16,588 nucleotides of DNA from assembly GCA_031421935.1 (NCBI GenBank), contig JANOPQ010000247.1, positions 1 to 16,588 of the forward strand. Direction: 5' to 3'. Of the stretch, positions 1 to 8,641 are shown in pieces. Every line of letters begins with the position of its first letter. The stretch's first letter is position 1. The position numbers and the translations under genes were made by a program. This DNA is from JAJTFW01 sp031421935 (GTDB taxonomy: Bacteria; Bacteroidota; Bacteroidia; AKYH767-A; OLB10). The notes under the pieces are model-generated. The model did no database searches, had not been told where the DNA came from, and worked only from the letters and a program-made list of their open reading frames with translations.

Positions 1-1130
1 TTTTCATCTTCTAGTGATCCACCTATTTTATCTATTCCCAAAATTTTCGCTGATGATAACGTGATGCATTGCAAGGCTTCTTCTTTTGTTAAACCATATC
101 CTGCCACTGTTCCCGCTTGAAATCCCAAATTGCGCTGTTGCCAAAATCCTTCATCGGTGATACTAACCGTAATTCCTGCTTTAAATAAAATCGCAGGCAG
201 CTTATAGGCCATGTCAACATCATCATCTTCACGATAAGGCAGTGCATGCGTACGTGTTATAATTACTGGAATATTTTTTTCTTTCAATAAATCTACCACT
301 CTCCAACTATCGTTACCACCTACAATGACTATTTTTAATTTGTACTTAGCGCCAAAGTTGATGGCCTCTATAATTTCTCTGGCGAATTCACAACGAACAT
401 ATAAATTCATGCTGCCATCAAATAAACCTTTCATGGATTCTAAGCTTCTGTTTTTTACAGATGGATTTGATTTAGCATACGCGGCAGCGTCGTCGAATTG
501 TTTGTACAACGATTGCATCGCTTTTTCATTCTTTACTTTCTGCTCCGCTTCCGCATCCGGTGTAGCCATTCGCTGTTGACGCATCGATGGCCAATTCACC
601 CAAATACCATCATCGGCTTTTATTGTTGCATCTTCCCAATTCCATGCATCCAATTGCACCACCGATGAACTTCCAGAAAGTAATCCGCCTTGTGGTGCTA
701 TTTGCGCCATCAGTACACCATTATCACGCACCGTTGGAATCACCCTTGAATCGGGATTGTAAGCAATCAGTGTTCGTGCACTTGGATTGAGACTTCCACT
801 TTCTCTGTAATCATTGGTAGCACGTACTGCTTCTAAATCACTTAATCCTAAAATAGAATTCAAGGCGATGAATCCAGGATAGGCATGTTTGTCGTTCACA
901 TAAATAATAGTATCGAACGCTCTTGGATCAGGCTTATACCCTTTAGCATCCATTACAAAACTCAATTTTCCATCCGTGATACCAATTGCACTCATCGGTA
1001 TCAATTGTCCATTGCCAATATGTGCAGTTGCACCTAATAATAATATGCGTTGCTTATTTGTTGTTGCTGGTGTTGGACGTTGCGCCATCACCGCTTGAGA
1101 AATCAATAATAATATGAATATCTTTTTCAT
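1..1130 (-). CDS. Exported amidohydrolase-like protein with degenerate metal site (3' end cut by window edge)
   Basis: The reading frame is open from the ATG at 1130 to the window edge, giving 376 complete codons; the C-terminus lies outside. Residues 1-16 form a signal peptide (MKKIFILLLISQAVMA, then Q17), so the product should be periplasmic or beyond. The fold assignment rests on the amidohydrolase landmarks: a beta-sandwich N-terminus, YPGFI at 84-88, the Asp-containing strand VSITDEGF (D326), and the late helix EEALQCITLSSAKILGID leading into GGSLEDE. The canonical PGFIDAHSH reads PGFIALNSI here, so both HxH histidines are replaced (N91, I93). The next His position reads VGGND (G272/N273); H295 may be the only His ligand kept. 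It starts 11 bases after the preceding gene's stop, so it is co-transcribed with it. It is probably a non-catalytic partner or a binding protein; an unusual catalyst cannot be excluded. The substrate is unknown. Confidence 0.85.
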   Translation of the reverse strand, partial: MKKIFILLLISQAVMAQRPTPATTNKQRILLLGATAHIGNGQLIPMSAIGITDGKLSFVMDAKGYKPDPRAFDTIIYVNDKHAYPGFIALNSILGLSDLEAVRATNDYRESGSLNPSARTLIAYNPDSRVIPTVRDNGVLMAQIAPQGGLLSGSSSVVQLDAWNWEDATIKADDGIWVNWPSMRQQRMATPDAEAEQKVKNEKAMQSLYKQFDDAAAYAKSNPSVKNRSLESMKGLFDGSMNLYVRCEFAREIIEAINFGAKYKLKIVIVGGNDSWRVVDLLKEKNIPVIITRTHALPYREDDDVDMAYKLPAILFKAGITVSITDEGFWQQRNLGFQAGTVAGYGLTKEEALQCITLSSAKILGIDKIGGSLEDE

Positions 1131-1141
1131 GGTTGGTCGAA

Positions 1142-4100
1142 TTAATGTGGTGCGTGTTCCATATCGTTACAATGGTATTCTTCGTGCGGTGCACTTCCTC
1201 CCTTTTGTGTAGCTCCACCTGCTGCTATATCGTCTTGCATCTTTTTAATAATGCGTTGTCGTTCTGCTTGTATATCGGCGCGAAGTTGTTCATCACGCTT
1301 TAAATCAAAATAGCATATACCATCGACAAAAGTTTTCACTGGCTTTGAATACACCGACAATGGCGGACCATTCCACAATACTACATCGGCATCTTTTCCT
1401 ATTTTAATACTTCCTACTTGTTCACTTACATGCAATAGTTTCGCAGGATTAAGAGTAACGAACTTCAGTGCTTCTTCCTCTGAAATATTTCCATATTTGC
1501 AAGCTTTGGCTGCTTCCTGATTTAATCGTCGTGCCATCTCTGCATCATCGCTGTTAAATCCTGTAACCAATCCTACGTTGTGCATAATCGCTCCATTATA
1601 AGGAATGGCATCAATCACTTCATACTTATATGCCCACCAATCAGAAAAGGTAGAGGCTCCCGCTCCATGTGTCTTCATCTTATCGGCTACTTTATATCCT
1701 TCTAAAATATGTGTGAACGTATTCACTTGAAACTGGAATGAATCGGCAACATGCATCAACATATTTATTTCACCTTGTTGGTAACTGTGACAAGTAATGA
1801 ATCTTTTTTTATTTAATATTTCAGCCAATGCATCCAATTCCAAATCGCGACGTGGTGTAATTCCCTTCGATTTGCTCAAATTAAATTTCTTCCAATTAGC
1901 ATCGTACTCTTTTGCTCTCGTAAACGCATCAATGTAAATTTGCTCTACTCCCATTCGTGTTTGCGGATAGCGCGTAACGTTATTATCTCCCCAATTCGAT
2001 TGCTTTACATTTTCTCCTAAGGCAAACTTGATGAAACCATCTGCTCCCTTAAACTTCATTTCTTCAGCCGTTTGTCCCCAACGTAATTTTATTAAGATGG
2101 TTTGTCCGCCAACAGCATTTGCACTTCCATGTAATAAATGCGATGTAGTCACTCCGCCTGCTAACTGTCGATATATATTTACATCATCTGGATTAATTAC
2201 ATCACCAATTCGAACTTCTGAAGTCACACTTTGCGTTCCTTCATTCACTCCTTCATTGATAGCAATATGCGAATGTTCATCGATGATTCCAGGAGTCAGG
2301 TGCATTCCAGTGCCATCAATCATTTCCATTCCATCATATTTAATTTTATCAGTATCACTGAACTTTCCTACGGCTACAATTTTTCCGCCTTTCATGATCA
2401 CATCCGCATTTTGCAAGATGCCTTGCTCTTCGCATGTCCATACCGTTACATTTTTAATCCATACATTTCCTGCTGATGGAATCTCCGACTTCGACTTCCA
2501 ACCATAGGCCATGTTCGGAAGCCATGTTGCTGGCATCACAAAGGCTGAATCTTTTTTTGCAGTATCTTTCTTTGCTTCTGATGGACCCATCTTCTCCGCC
2601 GACCAAGTCATCCATTTCCCGTCTGGATTTTGTGCTTGTCCACTGATGCGACTTCCGTTCAAATTAAAACTTCCATTTAAACGATACGATCCTTTTCCTT
2701 TTTTAGGTTCGAAACGAAATGTCCATTGCGAATTAAAGGAAGTTGCTTCAACTTTTACCTTGATGGTATCGCGAACCAAAGTCCACTCAGGCGCAAATTG
2801 ATCACCGCTAGCAGATAAATTCCATCCTTGCAATGTATCTAAAGTTAATTTGTATTTATTTCGAATTTCGATGCTATCCGAATTTTTGATGATGAAACGC
2901 TCACCAGAAATCCAATGCTCCACCATTATATTATCCTTTTCAAAATAATCTTTGGTGCAGATAAAAAAGTTGGCCAACATTCCTGTTTTTAATGATCCCA
3001 CTTGATTCTCGACACCTAATAACTTTGCAGGAAGAATGGTGAGTGCTTTCAACGCTTGCTCTTTCGACAATCCACACTTCAACGCTTTTTGCAATGCAGA
3101 TGGAAATTCCTTCTTCTCTTTTAATCCATCTGTAGTTAATACAAAATTAACTCCTGCTTTTTCTAACACGCTCGCATTTGCTGGGGCCATTTCCCAATGA
3201 CGCAAATCGTCCAAATTAATATTTAATGCATCAAATGGATTTGAAACATCATATGCTTTTGGAAAATTTAGCAAAACGATGAATGTCGATTTGCTCTTCG
3301 CAATTTCTTCAATACGTTTGTACTCATCACCACCACCACGGATACAATAACTTTGACCAAATTCTTTTGCAATTAAATTTGCTCTCAACACAGAACGATA
3401 ATCGTTCACTTCAAAAAGTTGCAATAAATTCTGATTCGCATTCCATGCCGCTAAAGAAATATCAAAATCTTTGTCCTTCGCATTTATATACCATTGTGCA
3501 TCCAAATAAGTTTGACGAATCAACGCAATACTTCCCATTAGTGAAGATGGATAATCTTGTGTTGATGTTCCTTTATTAAATGAAAAAGCATTAACTGCTT
3601 TGTCTTTTAAAATAAGTTTATGGATATCGCCCTCACCCATCAGAACAACAGCGCCTGTACCTCTCGCAATACCATCTTTCTGTAACGATAACCCAACACC
3701 AAAGCCAAGCTTACGAAATTCTTGAGCTTCCTTTCCATTTACAACAAAAGTTTCGTAAGCATCAAACTCGGGATGAATAGCCTGATTCCAACTGGTAGCA
3801 CCTGCAAAAGAAGTTTCCACTTGTGATTTTCGCTCACGGCGATTAACGGGTGTAATGGACTTCGTATCTGCCTGACCGTAGTCGGTGTAAGCATCGATGA
3901 ACGAAGGATAAATATACTGTCCTTTCAAATCATAAACGATGGCATCTACTGGAATATTGATTGCATTTCCAACACCAATCACTTTACCTTTTTGGATAAG
4001 TAAGATGGCATCTTTCAAGATATTTCCGGGTTCAATTATGATATAAGCATGCTTGAAAGCATAAACCAATTCACGTTCATCGGCAAGGCCAATAACGGGT

Positions 4101-4171
4101 TGGGTAGATTGCGCGTTGAGAGATTGAATCCCAAAAAACAAAGTGCATAACAATGTTAGTATTTTTTTCAT
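1142..4171 (-). CDS. Exported tandem amidohydrolase: inactive-looking N-half, intact C-half
   Basis: The product has 1009 residues. A signal peptide (MKKILTLLCTLFFGIQSLNA, then Q21) supports the ATG at 4171; an in-frame TTG at 4192 would only add seven residues before it. Domain 1 (about 28-425) has the amidohydrolase layout, including ALKALTILPAKLLGV and GSLKTG. However, the HxH site reads FIDAYTDYG (Y95, D97), and the two later His positions also look lost, leaving mainly D348. Residues about 440-530 are beta-rich with no family I recognise. Domain 2 (about 570-955) is complete: GIIDEHSHIA (H633, H635), ITCHSYQ (H795), TFTHILEG (H821), NSDDAE (D875/D876), then KFVTLNPAKLLHV and GSIKIGKDADVVLW. 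This resembles imidazolonepropionase-like amidohydrolases (COG1228, Amidohydro_1). It should hydrolyse C-N or similar bonds in the periplasm using bound metal; the substrate is unknown. The last 14 residues are rich in His (H996, H1000, H1006, H1009, plus C1001). Confidence 0.9.
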   Translation of the reverse strand: MKKILTLLCTLFFGIQSLNAQSTQPVIGLADERELVYAFKHAYIIIEPGNILKDAILLIQKGKVIGVGNAINIPVDAIVYDLKGQYIYPSFIDAYTDYGQADTKSITPVNRRERKSQVETSFAGATSWNQAIHPEFDAYETFVVNGKEAQEFRKLGFGVGLSLQKDGIARGTGAVVLMGEGDIHKLILKDKAVNAFSFNKGTSTQDYPSSLMGSIALIRQTYLDAQWYINAKDKDFDISLAAWNANQNLLQLFEVNDYRSVLRANLIAKEFGQSYCIRGGGDEYKRIEEIAKSKSTFIVLLNFPKAYDVSNPFDALNINLDDLRHWEMAPANASVLEKAGVNFVLTTDGLKEKKEFPSALQKALKCGLSKEQALKALTILPAKLLGVENQVGSLKTGMLANFFICTKDYFEKDNIMVEHWISGERFIIKNSDSIEIRNKYKLTLDTLQGWNLSASGDQFAPEWTLVRDTIKVKVEATSFNSQWTFRFEPKKGKGSYRLNGSFNLNGSRISGQAQNPDGKWMTWSAEKMGPSEAKKDTAKKDSAFVMPATWLPNMAYGWKSKSEIPSAGNVWIKNVTVWTCEEQGILQNADVIMKGGKIVAVGKFSDTDKIKYDGMEMIDGTGMHLTPGIIDEHSHIAINEGVNEGTQSVTSEVRIGDVINPDDVNIYRQLAGGVTTSHLLHGSANAVGGQTILIKLRWGQTAEEMKFKGADGFIKFALGENVKQSNWGDNNVTRYPQTRMGVEQIYIDAFTRAKEYDANWKKFNLSKSKGITPRRDLELDALAEILNKKRFITCHSYQQGEINMLMHVADSFQFQVNTFTHILEGYKVADKMKTHGAGASTFSDWWAYKYEVIDAIPYNGAIMHNVGLVTGFNSDDAEMARRLNQEAAKACKYGNISEEEALKFVTLNPAKLLHVSEQVGSIKIGKDADVVLWNGPPLSVYSKPVKTFVDGICYFDLKRDEQLRADIQAERQRIIKKMQDDIAAGGATQKGGSAPHEEYHCNDMEHAPH

Positions 4172-4192
4172 GGGGATATGAGGGCAGGGCAA

Positions 4193-4200
4193 CGAAGGTA
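4193..4200 (-). promoter_or_regulatory. Possible -7 element for the amidohydrolase operon
   Basis: On the minus strand this reads TACCTTCG, seven of eight positions of the Bacteroidota -7 consensus TAnnTTTG. It lies 21 bases before the ATG at 4171. A start of transcription a few bases downstream would leave a short leader and would make the upstream TTG at 4192 unusable. I see no clear TTG of the -33 element at the usual distance, so this is tentative. Confidence 0.35.
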
Positions 4201-4267
4201 ATAGTTTTATAAGCGTAAGGGATTCCTCCCACTCAAAAAAATGAGGTACGAGAATTAACTGCCAACC

Positions 4268-5767
4268 ATGAACTCAGCCGAGCTAAGAAACTCCCAAGAA
4301 GCGTCATTTCAATTGTTTCGACTTCCGAAAGAAAAGACTGTCCTCGACTTTGTGGTTCAAAAGTTAGGCGAAGGGGCAAGTCCCGAACGCTATGAAATCC
4401 TAGAATCGGTGCTGGATATGTACCGAACATCCACCGGATTTGATCCTTTTGCCATGTCGAAAGGGCGTTTCAAACGACTCAAAGCGGCTGAATTTAGAGC
4501 CTCCCTCTCTGAGATTGACCGAGAAATCGGACAACTTATATCGAGCGATGAATACAAACAATTTATCGCTGAAAAATCCAACTTCACTCCCCTCTTCAAA
4601 GAATATGTAGAGCTCGGGCAAGCCATTCAAATTCATCCTGCACTTTCATTGACGAGTGAATTAGAATCGTTTGAAAACAAATGCGAAAATGCGGAATCGG
4701 AAGAAATATTATTGTGCTTATATCGACAACAAACCCATTTTTTAGAAGTAGTACATCAAGGTGACGGAATCGAAAAATTTATAGAGAAGTACGATACGTT
4801 AGTGGAGCGACAAAGGCAACGTCAGCGAGAAGTTCGTTTAGGATTTGAATTAATTCGACTGGAACAATCAGCAGATAAAGGACAACAACAAGAAGAGCAA
4901 GTTGTAAAAGTATATGAAGAATTGGGAGTACTCCTTACATTAGCTTCTTCCACGCTCAACAAATATCATCTACTTTTAAAAATTATACGTGTTAGCTTAC
5001 TAACGGCATCGCCATACCGTTTTTTAGCTACCTACCTTGATTACTTACAAACTACATATCAAGAAATGCTTCACTTTCTTCCTGAAGCAAAGCGAAAAAT
5101 ATTTACAGTACTCGCACAATACAGTATTTCCTCCAATAAAGAACAGCGATTAGCATGGCTCGATGCGGCGGAACTGGAAGCTAAACATCAAGAATTACAT
5201 GATGAACGTCCGGGATTTCGTTTTATTCGTTGCATCATTGAAACCGATGCCGGAAAAATTGATGCGGCTATTAAATGCCTCAACGAAGCAGAGCATCTTA
5301 TCTATAAAGCTAGTACCCGAAGTTTATCGTCTCGCAATAATTGGATCCGACTGAGTGAATATCGCAGTTTACTTTTTGCATTAAAAGTGTTGCAAGGAGA
5401 AATCATTCCAACCGAACGTTTTTTACAATTACAACAATTGGCGGAAGACATGGGCCGACATCGTCAGGAGATTTCCGTTTTACTTTTAGAATGGAAAGGC
5501 TTACAACATTTTGTATTTAATGATGTTGAGCAAGCCTACACTTGTTTCGACAGAGCAAAATCGTATCGAAAAAACAAAGGAGAGCAACCCTGGGAAATAT
5601 TGGACAAATACTTCTGTGCGAAACTGGGTAAATCGAAAAAGAAAAATGAATCAGCGCACTTTGCCTTATTCCTTCAAGAGATGAAAGAGCCTTTTTATTC
5701 GAGCGTGATGGGAAAAATGATCGAACTCATCGAATCTAAGAAAACGACCGAGCCGTCTGTGGTGTAG
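4268..5767 (+). CDS. Cytoplasmic helical protein with TPR-like stretches, function unknown
   Basis: I do not recognise this 499-residue protein. It has no signal peptide or membrane segment, so it should be cytoplasmic. It is rich in Glu, Lys, Gln and Leu and looks almost wholly alpha-helical. Two stretches follow the TPR pattern of paired helices with small and aromatic residues: about 316-347 (FRFIRCIIETDAGKIDAAIK onward) and about 402-434 (LLLEWKGLQHFVFNDVEQAY onward, ending FDRAKSY). Residues 180-190 are an Arg/Gln run (ERQRQRQREVR). The C-terminus carries a Lys-rich patch (KLGKSKKKN, 452-460). It is transcribed away from the amidohydrolase operon across a 96-base gap and is followed 103 bases later by the ABC importer genes. 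A scaffolding or protein-binding role is a guess from the repeat type only. No catalytic motif is visible. Confidence 0.8.
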   Translation: MNSAELRNSQEASFQLFRLPKEKTVLDFVVQKLGEGASPERYEILESVLDMYRTSTGFDPFAMSKGRFKRLKAAEFRASLSEIDREIGQLISSDEYKQFIAEKSNFTPLFKEYVELGQAIQIHPALSLTSELESFENKCENAESEEILLCLYRQQTHFLEVVHQGDGIEKFIEKYDTLVERQRQRQREVRLGFELIRLEQSADKGQQQEEQVVKVYEELGVLLTLASSTLNKYHLLLKIIRVSLLTASPYRFLATYLDYLQTTYQEMLHFLPEAKRKIFTVLAQYSISSNKEQRLAWLDAAELEAKHQELHDERPGFRFIRCIIETDAGKIDAAIKCLNEAEHLIYKASTRSLSSRNNWIRLSEYRSLLFALKVLQGEIIPTERFLQLQQLAEDMGRHRQEISVLLLEWKGLQHFVFNDVEQAYTCFDRAKSYRKNKGEQPWEILDKYFCAKLGKSKKKNESAHFALFLQEMKEPFYSSVMGKMIELIESKKTTEPSVV

Positions 5768-5818
5768 TAAGATTATTTGAGCAGTCGATCTTTTTTTGAA
5801 GAAAACTATTTTCAATAA

Positions 5819-5853
5819 TTGACAAGGAATATAATTTGTACTTGCTATCTTTA
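5819..5853 (+). promoter_or_regulatory. Possible promoter of the ABC importer operon
   Basis: TATCTTTA at 5846-5853 matches seven of eight positions of the Bacteroidota -7 consensus TAnnTTTG. A TTG at 5819-5821, the start of a TTGACA, lies 24 bases upstream, just beyond the usual 17-23 base spacing. A TATAAT followed by TTG at 5830-5838 is an alternative -7 region, but it lacks a well-placed upstream TTG. The leader to the ATG at 5871 is A-rich (AAAGAAATAAAAA) with no Shine-Dalgarno site, as expected in this phylum. Confidence 0.35.
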
Positions 5854-5870
5854 TTCCAAAGAAATAAAAA

Positions 5871-6851
5871 ATGAAAAAAGGAAATAGTTTACCAATCGCA
5901 GTTTTTGTTTTACTCACTTTAAATTTTCTTCTTTCAGCTTGTCAATCCAACACTCCTAAAAATGTTCCTGTTATTGGATTCATCGATTATGTAGAAGATG
6001 CTACACTGGCACAAGCTCGAACCGGATTTTACGATGCCCTTAAAATTTCAGGATACAGCGAAGACAGCAACACCTTAAAAATAATTTACAGAAATGCACA
6101 AGGAGATCAAGCTGTATTATTGCAAGCAGTAGATTATATCATTTCACAACAGCCTATGTTTATTGCTACCAACACTACTTTATCTACCATCAACACAGTG
6201 CAACGCAATAAAGAAACTCCAATTTTTATGATGGTAGCTCCTCGACCAGATATTGCTGGTCTGACCAATAAAGCCGGAGAATATCCACCCAACTTATTTG
6301 GTGCTTATGAAACCTTAGATTATATTGATACTTCTGCCGCTTTAATTCAACAATTATTTCCTACTACCAAAAAAGTGGGAACTATTTACAGTGCATCCGA
6401 ATCGCAAAGCATCGACGCATTGAATCGACTCAAAGCAAGTTGCGAAAAAATGGGAATAGAATTAGAAGCGATTCCCGTTACCAATTCATCGGAGACACAA
6501 CTCATCACTGAATCTTTACTCAGTAAAAACATTGATGTGTTTTTTGCATTGCCCGACAATGTTATTTTTTCTTCCTTTGAAACCGTAGTGAAATCATGCA
6601 ACGATAAAAACATCCCAATCATTACTAGCGAAGCCGGATTAGTAAGTAGAGGAGCTTTAGCAAGCTTTGGCGCCGACATGTATCAGTGGGGATATCAAGC
6701 AGGAGTGCAGGCAGCTCTGTACTTAAAAGAAAAATCCACAAAAAATTTACAACCTCAACTGGTAAACATTCGAAAAAAGGTGATGAATGCCCAAGGAGCC
6801 AAACAATTCAATATTGTACCTGACAGCACCTTCACATTACTTTCCCCATAA
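5871..6851 (+). CDS. ABC importer substrate-binding lipoprotein (COG2984 / TrpX type)
   Basis: The product has 326 residues and begins with a lipoprotein signal peptide. The hydrophobic stretch at 8-21 is followed by the lipobox LSAC, with C24 as the lipidated residue. The rest reads as a two-lobe periplasmic binding protein of the ABC_sub_bind family (PF04392): VPVIGFIDYVEDATLAQAR with an early strand and helix, a 'FIATNTTLSTINTVQ' region, the strand TPIFMMVAPRPDIAGLTN, then KKVGTIYSASESQSIDALNR opening the second lobe and a late AGLVSRGALASFGADMYQWG segment. It should deliver a small solute to the permease encoded 35 bases downstream. Characterised relatives of this type in Gram-positive bacteria bind tryptophan (TrpX), but family members vary, so I do not assign a ligand. 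It is probably the first gene of a three-gene operon. Confidence 0.88.
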   Translation: MKKGNSLPIAVFVLLTLNFLLSACQSNTPKNVPVIGFIDYVEDATLAQARTGFYDALKISGYSEDSNTLKIIYRNAQGDQAVLLQAVDYIISQQPMFIATNTTLSTINTVQRNKETPIFMMVAPRPDIAGLTNKAGEYPPNLFGAYETLDYIDTSAALIQQLFPTTKKVGTIYSASESQSIDALNRLKASCEKMGIELEAIPVTNSSETQLITESLLSKNIDVFFALPDNVIFSSFETVVKSCNDKNIPIITSEAGLVSRGALASFGADMYQWGYQAGVQAALYLKEKSTKNLQPQLVNIRKKVMNAQGAKQFNIVPDSTFTLLSP

Positions 6852-6886
6852 ATTCTTTCGAATAAAAAATAAAATATTATTTTAGC

Positions 6887-7762
6887 ATGATGAACGCAGC
6901 CTTCCTACTCACTGCCATTTTACAAGGGCTTGCTTTTGCGGGATTAGGATATGGAATTTATATTTCACTGCGTATCTTCAATATTCCCGACATCACTACC
7001 GATGGAAGTTACGCATTAGGTGGAGTGGTCACGGCCATTTGCATTACCTCGGGCATGCATCCACTTTATGCCATGAGCATTGCCGCGGTGGCGGGTGCTC
7101 TCGCAGGAATGTGCAGCGGACTCATCCATACTTTACTTAAAGTAAATGCACTGTTGGCTGGAATCTTAGTCATGACCGCATTGTACTCTGTGAACTTAAT
7201 ACTTTTAGGTCGGCCTAATTTACCATTGATCGATACTCCTTCCTTCTTCACTTTAATTCCGTTTGGTTCGGCACTATCCAAATCCATATTTGCTTTACTT
7301 GCATTTTTATTATTTATCACAATTCTTCTCCGTTATCTCTTAAAAAGCGACTTCGGAATTGCCATGCGTGCTACGGGAAACAACGAAGCCATGGTACGAG
7401 CGATGGGTGTAAACGTTTCGAGCATGAAAGTGATTGGATTATCAATTGCAAATGCGCTCACGGCATTGAGTGGATCGCTCATCACCCAATACCAGGGTTT
7501 TGCCGATATCAATATGGGAATTGGAATTGTCATTTCAGGATTGGGTGCGGTGATGATGGGCGAAGCGGTTTTTGGTAAAATAATAAAACGAAATATTTAT
7601 ATTCATTTAATTGCTGTTGCCACGGGATGCATCCTTTTCCGATTAGCTATTGCGGGAGCTTTATCGGCAGGTGTTGATCCCAACTACCTTCGACTCATTA
7701 CTTCATTAATTGTATTACTCATCATTGCCTTGGCCAGTGCAAAAAAGAAACAAGTGATATGA
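6887..7762 (+). CDS. ABC importer permease (COG4120 / TrpY type)
   Basis: This 291-residue inner-membrane protein has about eight hydrophobic segments (roughly 5-27, 41-55, 59-80, 88-107, 133-150, 180-200, 208-228, 238-258 and 268-284). It belongs with the branched-chain amino acid type permeases (BPD_transp_2, PF02653). Two signatures support the COG4120 subgroup: IPDITTDGSYALGG at 33-46 near the first loop, and the cytoplasmic coupling helix SDFGIAMRATGNNEAMVRAM at 154-173, which docks on the ATPase. It starts with ATGATG, so the true start may be 6887 or 6890. The stop TGA overlaps the ATG of the ATPase gene in an ATGA, implying translational coupling. It forms the transmembrane channel for the ligand brought by the upstream lipoprotein. 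Confidence 0.9.
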   Translation: MMNAAFLLTAILQGLAFAGLGYGIYISLRIFNIPDITTDGSYALGGVVTAICITSGMHPLYAMSIAAVAGALAGMCSGLIHTLLKVNALLAGILVMTALYSVNLILLGRPNLPLIDTPSFFTLIPFGSALSKSIFALLAFLLFITILLRYLLKSDFGIAMRATGNNEAMVRAMGVNVSSMKVIGLSIANALTALSGSLITQYQGFADINMGIGIVISGLGAVMMGEAVFGKIIKRNIYIHLIAVATGCILFRLAIAGALSAGVDPNYLRLITSLIVLLIIALASAKKKQVI

Positions 7763-8508
7763 TCCAGTTGCAACATATCAGCAAAACTTTTCATTCGGGA
7801 GAAGCGATGGAAGTAAAAGCCATTCAGGCTTTACAATTAAAAATTGAATCGGAAGATTTTATTGTGGTGGTGGGTGCGAATGGTTCCGGAAAATCGACAT
7901 TATTAAATTTGCTTGCTGGTACTTTTGCTCCCGATGCAGGAAGTCTACTTTTTGATGGAGTTAATGTCAATCATTTACAGGAGCATCAACGAAGCAAATA
8001 CATTGCACGACTTTTTCAAAATCCATTGATGGGCACAGCGCCTGATTTAAGTATTCTCGAAAATTTTCGTCTTGCCGCATTACGCACCTCGTCAAAAAAA
8101 TTACATATTGGCATCAACGCCACATTTCGGCAAGGCGTGGCCGATAGTATCCAACGCGTGGGGATGGGATTAGAGAACAAATTGGATACACCCATGGGAC
8201 AACTCAGCGGCGGACAACGACAAGCGCTTACTCTTCTCATGAGTACCATGGACAATTGCAAAATACTGTTGATGGACGAACCTACGTCCGCCCTCGATCC
8301 CCGCTCTTCAATACTCATTATGGAACTCGCCAAAAACATCATTCAAGAAAAAAAGATTTGCGCTTTACTCGTAACACATCGCCTGAAAGATTGCATTCAA
8401 TTTGGGAACAGAATTCTTTTTATGAAAGAAGGAAGAGTGGAGAATGATGTGAGTGGAGATGAGAAAAGTTTATTGGGTTTAGAAAATTTGTACTCTTGGT
8501 TCGAGTGA
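7759..8508 (+). CDS. ABC importer ATP-binding subunit (COG1101 / TrpZ type)
   Basis: This 249-residue ABC ATPase has every catalytic element in order: Walker A GANGSGKST at 39-47 (K45), Q-loop Q87 in LFQNP, signature LSGGQ at 149-153, Walker B ILLMDE at 169-174 (catalytic E174), D-loop SALD at 177-180, and the switch histidine H207 in LLVTHRL. The segment NPLMGTAPDLSILENFRLA after the Q-loop is typical of the COG1101 subgroup. It should sit on the cytoplasmic face and power the permease. It is the last gene of the operon and converges on the T9SS operon from the other strand. I see no convincing hairpin-and-T-run terminator after its TGA. Confidence 0.93.
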   Translation: MIQLQHISKTFHSGEAMEVKAIQALQLKIESEDFIVVVGANGSGKSTLLNLLAGTFAPDAGSLLFDGVNVNHLQEHQRSKYIARLFQNPLMGTAPDLSILENFRLAALRTSSKKLHIGINATFRQGVADSIQRVGMGLENKLDTPMGQLSGGQRQALTLLMSTMDNCKILLMDEPTSALDPRSSILIMELAKNIIQEKKICALLVTHRLKDCIQFGNRILFMKEGRVENDVSGDEKSLLGLENLYSWFE

Positions 8509-8578
8509 TGGAACACTGATTTATTATGATGGTCATGATTTTTTATGATAAATTTCGTTTAATATAGATCCTAAAATT

Positions 8579-8616
8579 GAACGCGGATGACACGGATAAT
8601 TACGATTTGCACGGAT
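8579..8616. repeat. Quasi-periodic CGGAT repeats in the convergent gap
   Basis: CGGAT occurs at 8584, 8593 and 8612, with a decayed CGAT at 8603, giving steps of 9, 10 and 9 bases. The block begins GAACGCGGATGACACGG. It resembles short intergenic repeats I associate with environmental Bacteroidota genomes, though that is from memory and unchecked. No gene overlaps it. Function is unknown. Confidence 0.5.
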
Positions 8617-8641
8617 TTTTTCTTTGCATGAGGGAAAAACT

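Noticed and set aside
325..790. Two plus-strand open frames
   Set aside because: Both are antisense to the partial amidohydrolase gene, whose frame is open over 376 codons with family motifs.
2028..2507. Plus-strand open frame of 159 codons
   Set aside because: It lies opposite the amidohydrolase domain 2 coding region, which has clear catalytic motifs; the plus-strand translation has no domain or signal and looks like an antisense shadow.
4172..4192. TTG start giving seven extra residues to the tandem amidohydrolase
   Set aside because: The extension would precede an ideal signal peptide and overlap a possible -7 element; the ATG at 4171 is preferred.
5796..5815. Hairpin after the TPR-like gene as a terminator
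   Set aside because: The stem (TTGA...TCAA with a bulge) is short and AT-only, and no T-run follows.
5812..5822. Palindrome TCAATAATTGA as an operator
   Set aside because: An 11-base AT-rich palindrome is expected by chance here, and no regulator gene is nearby.
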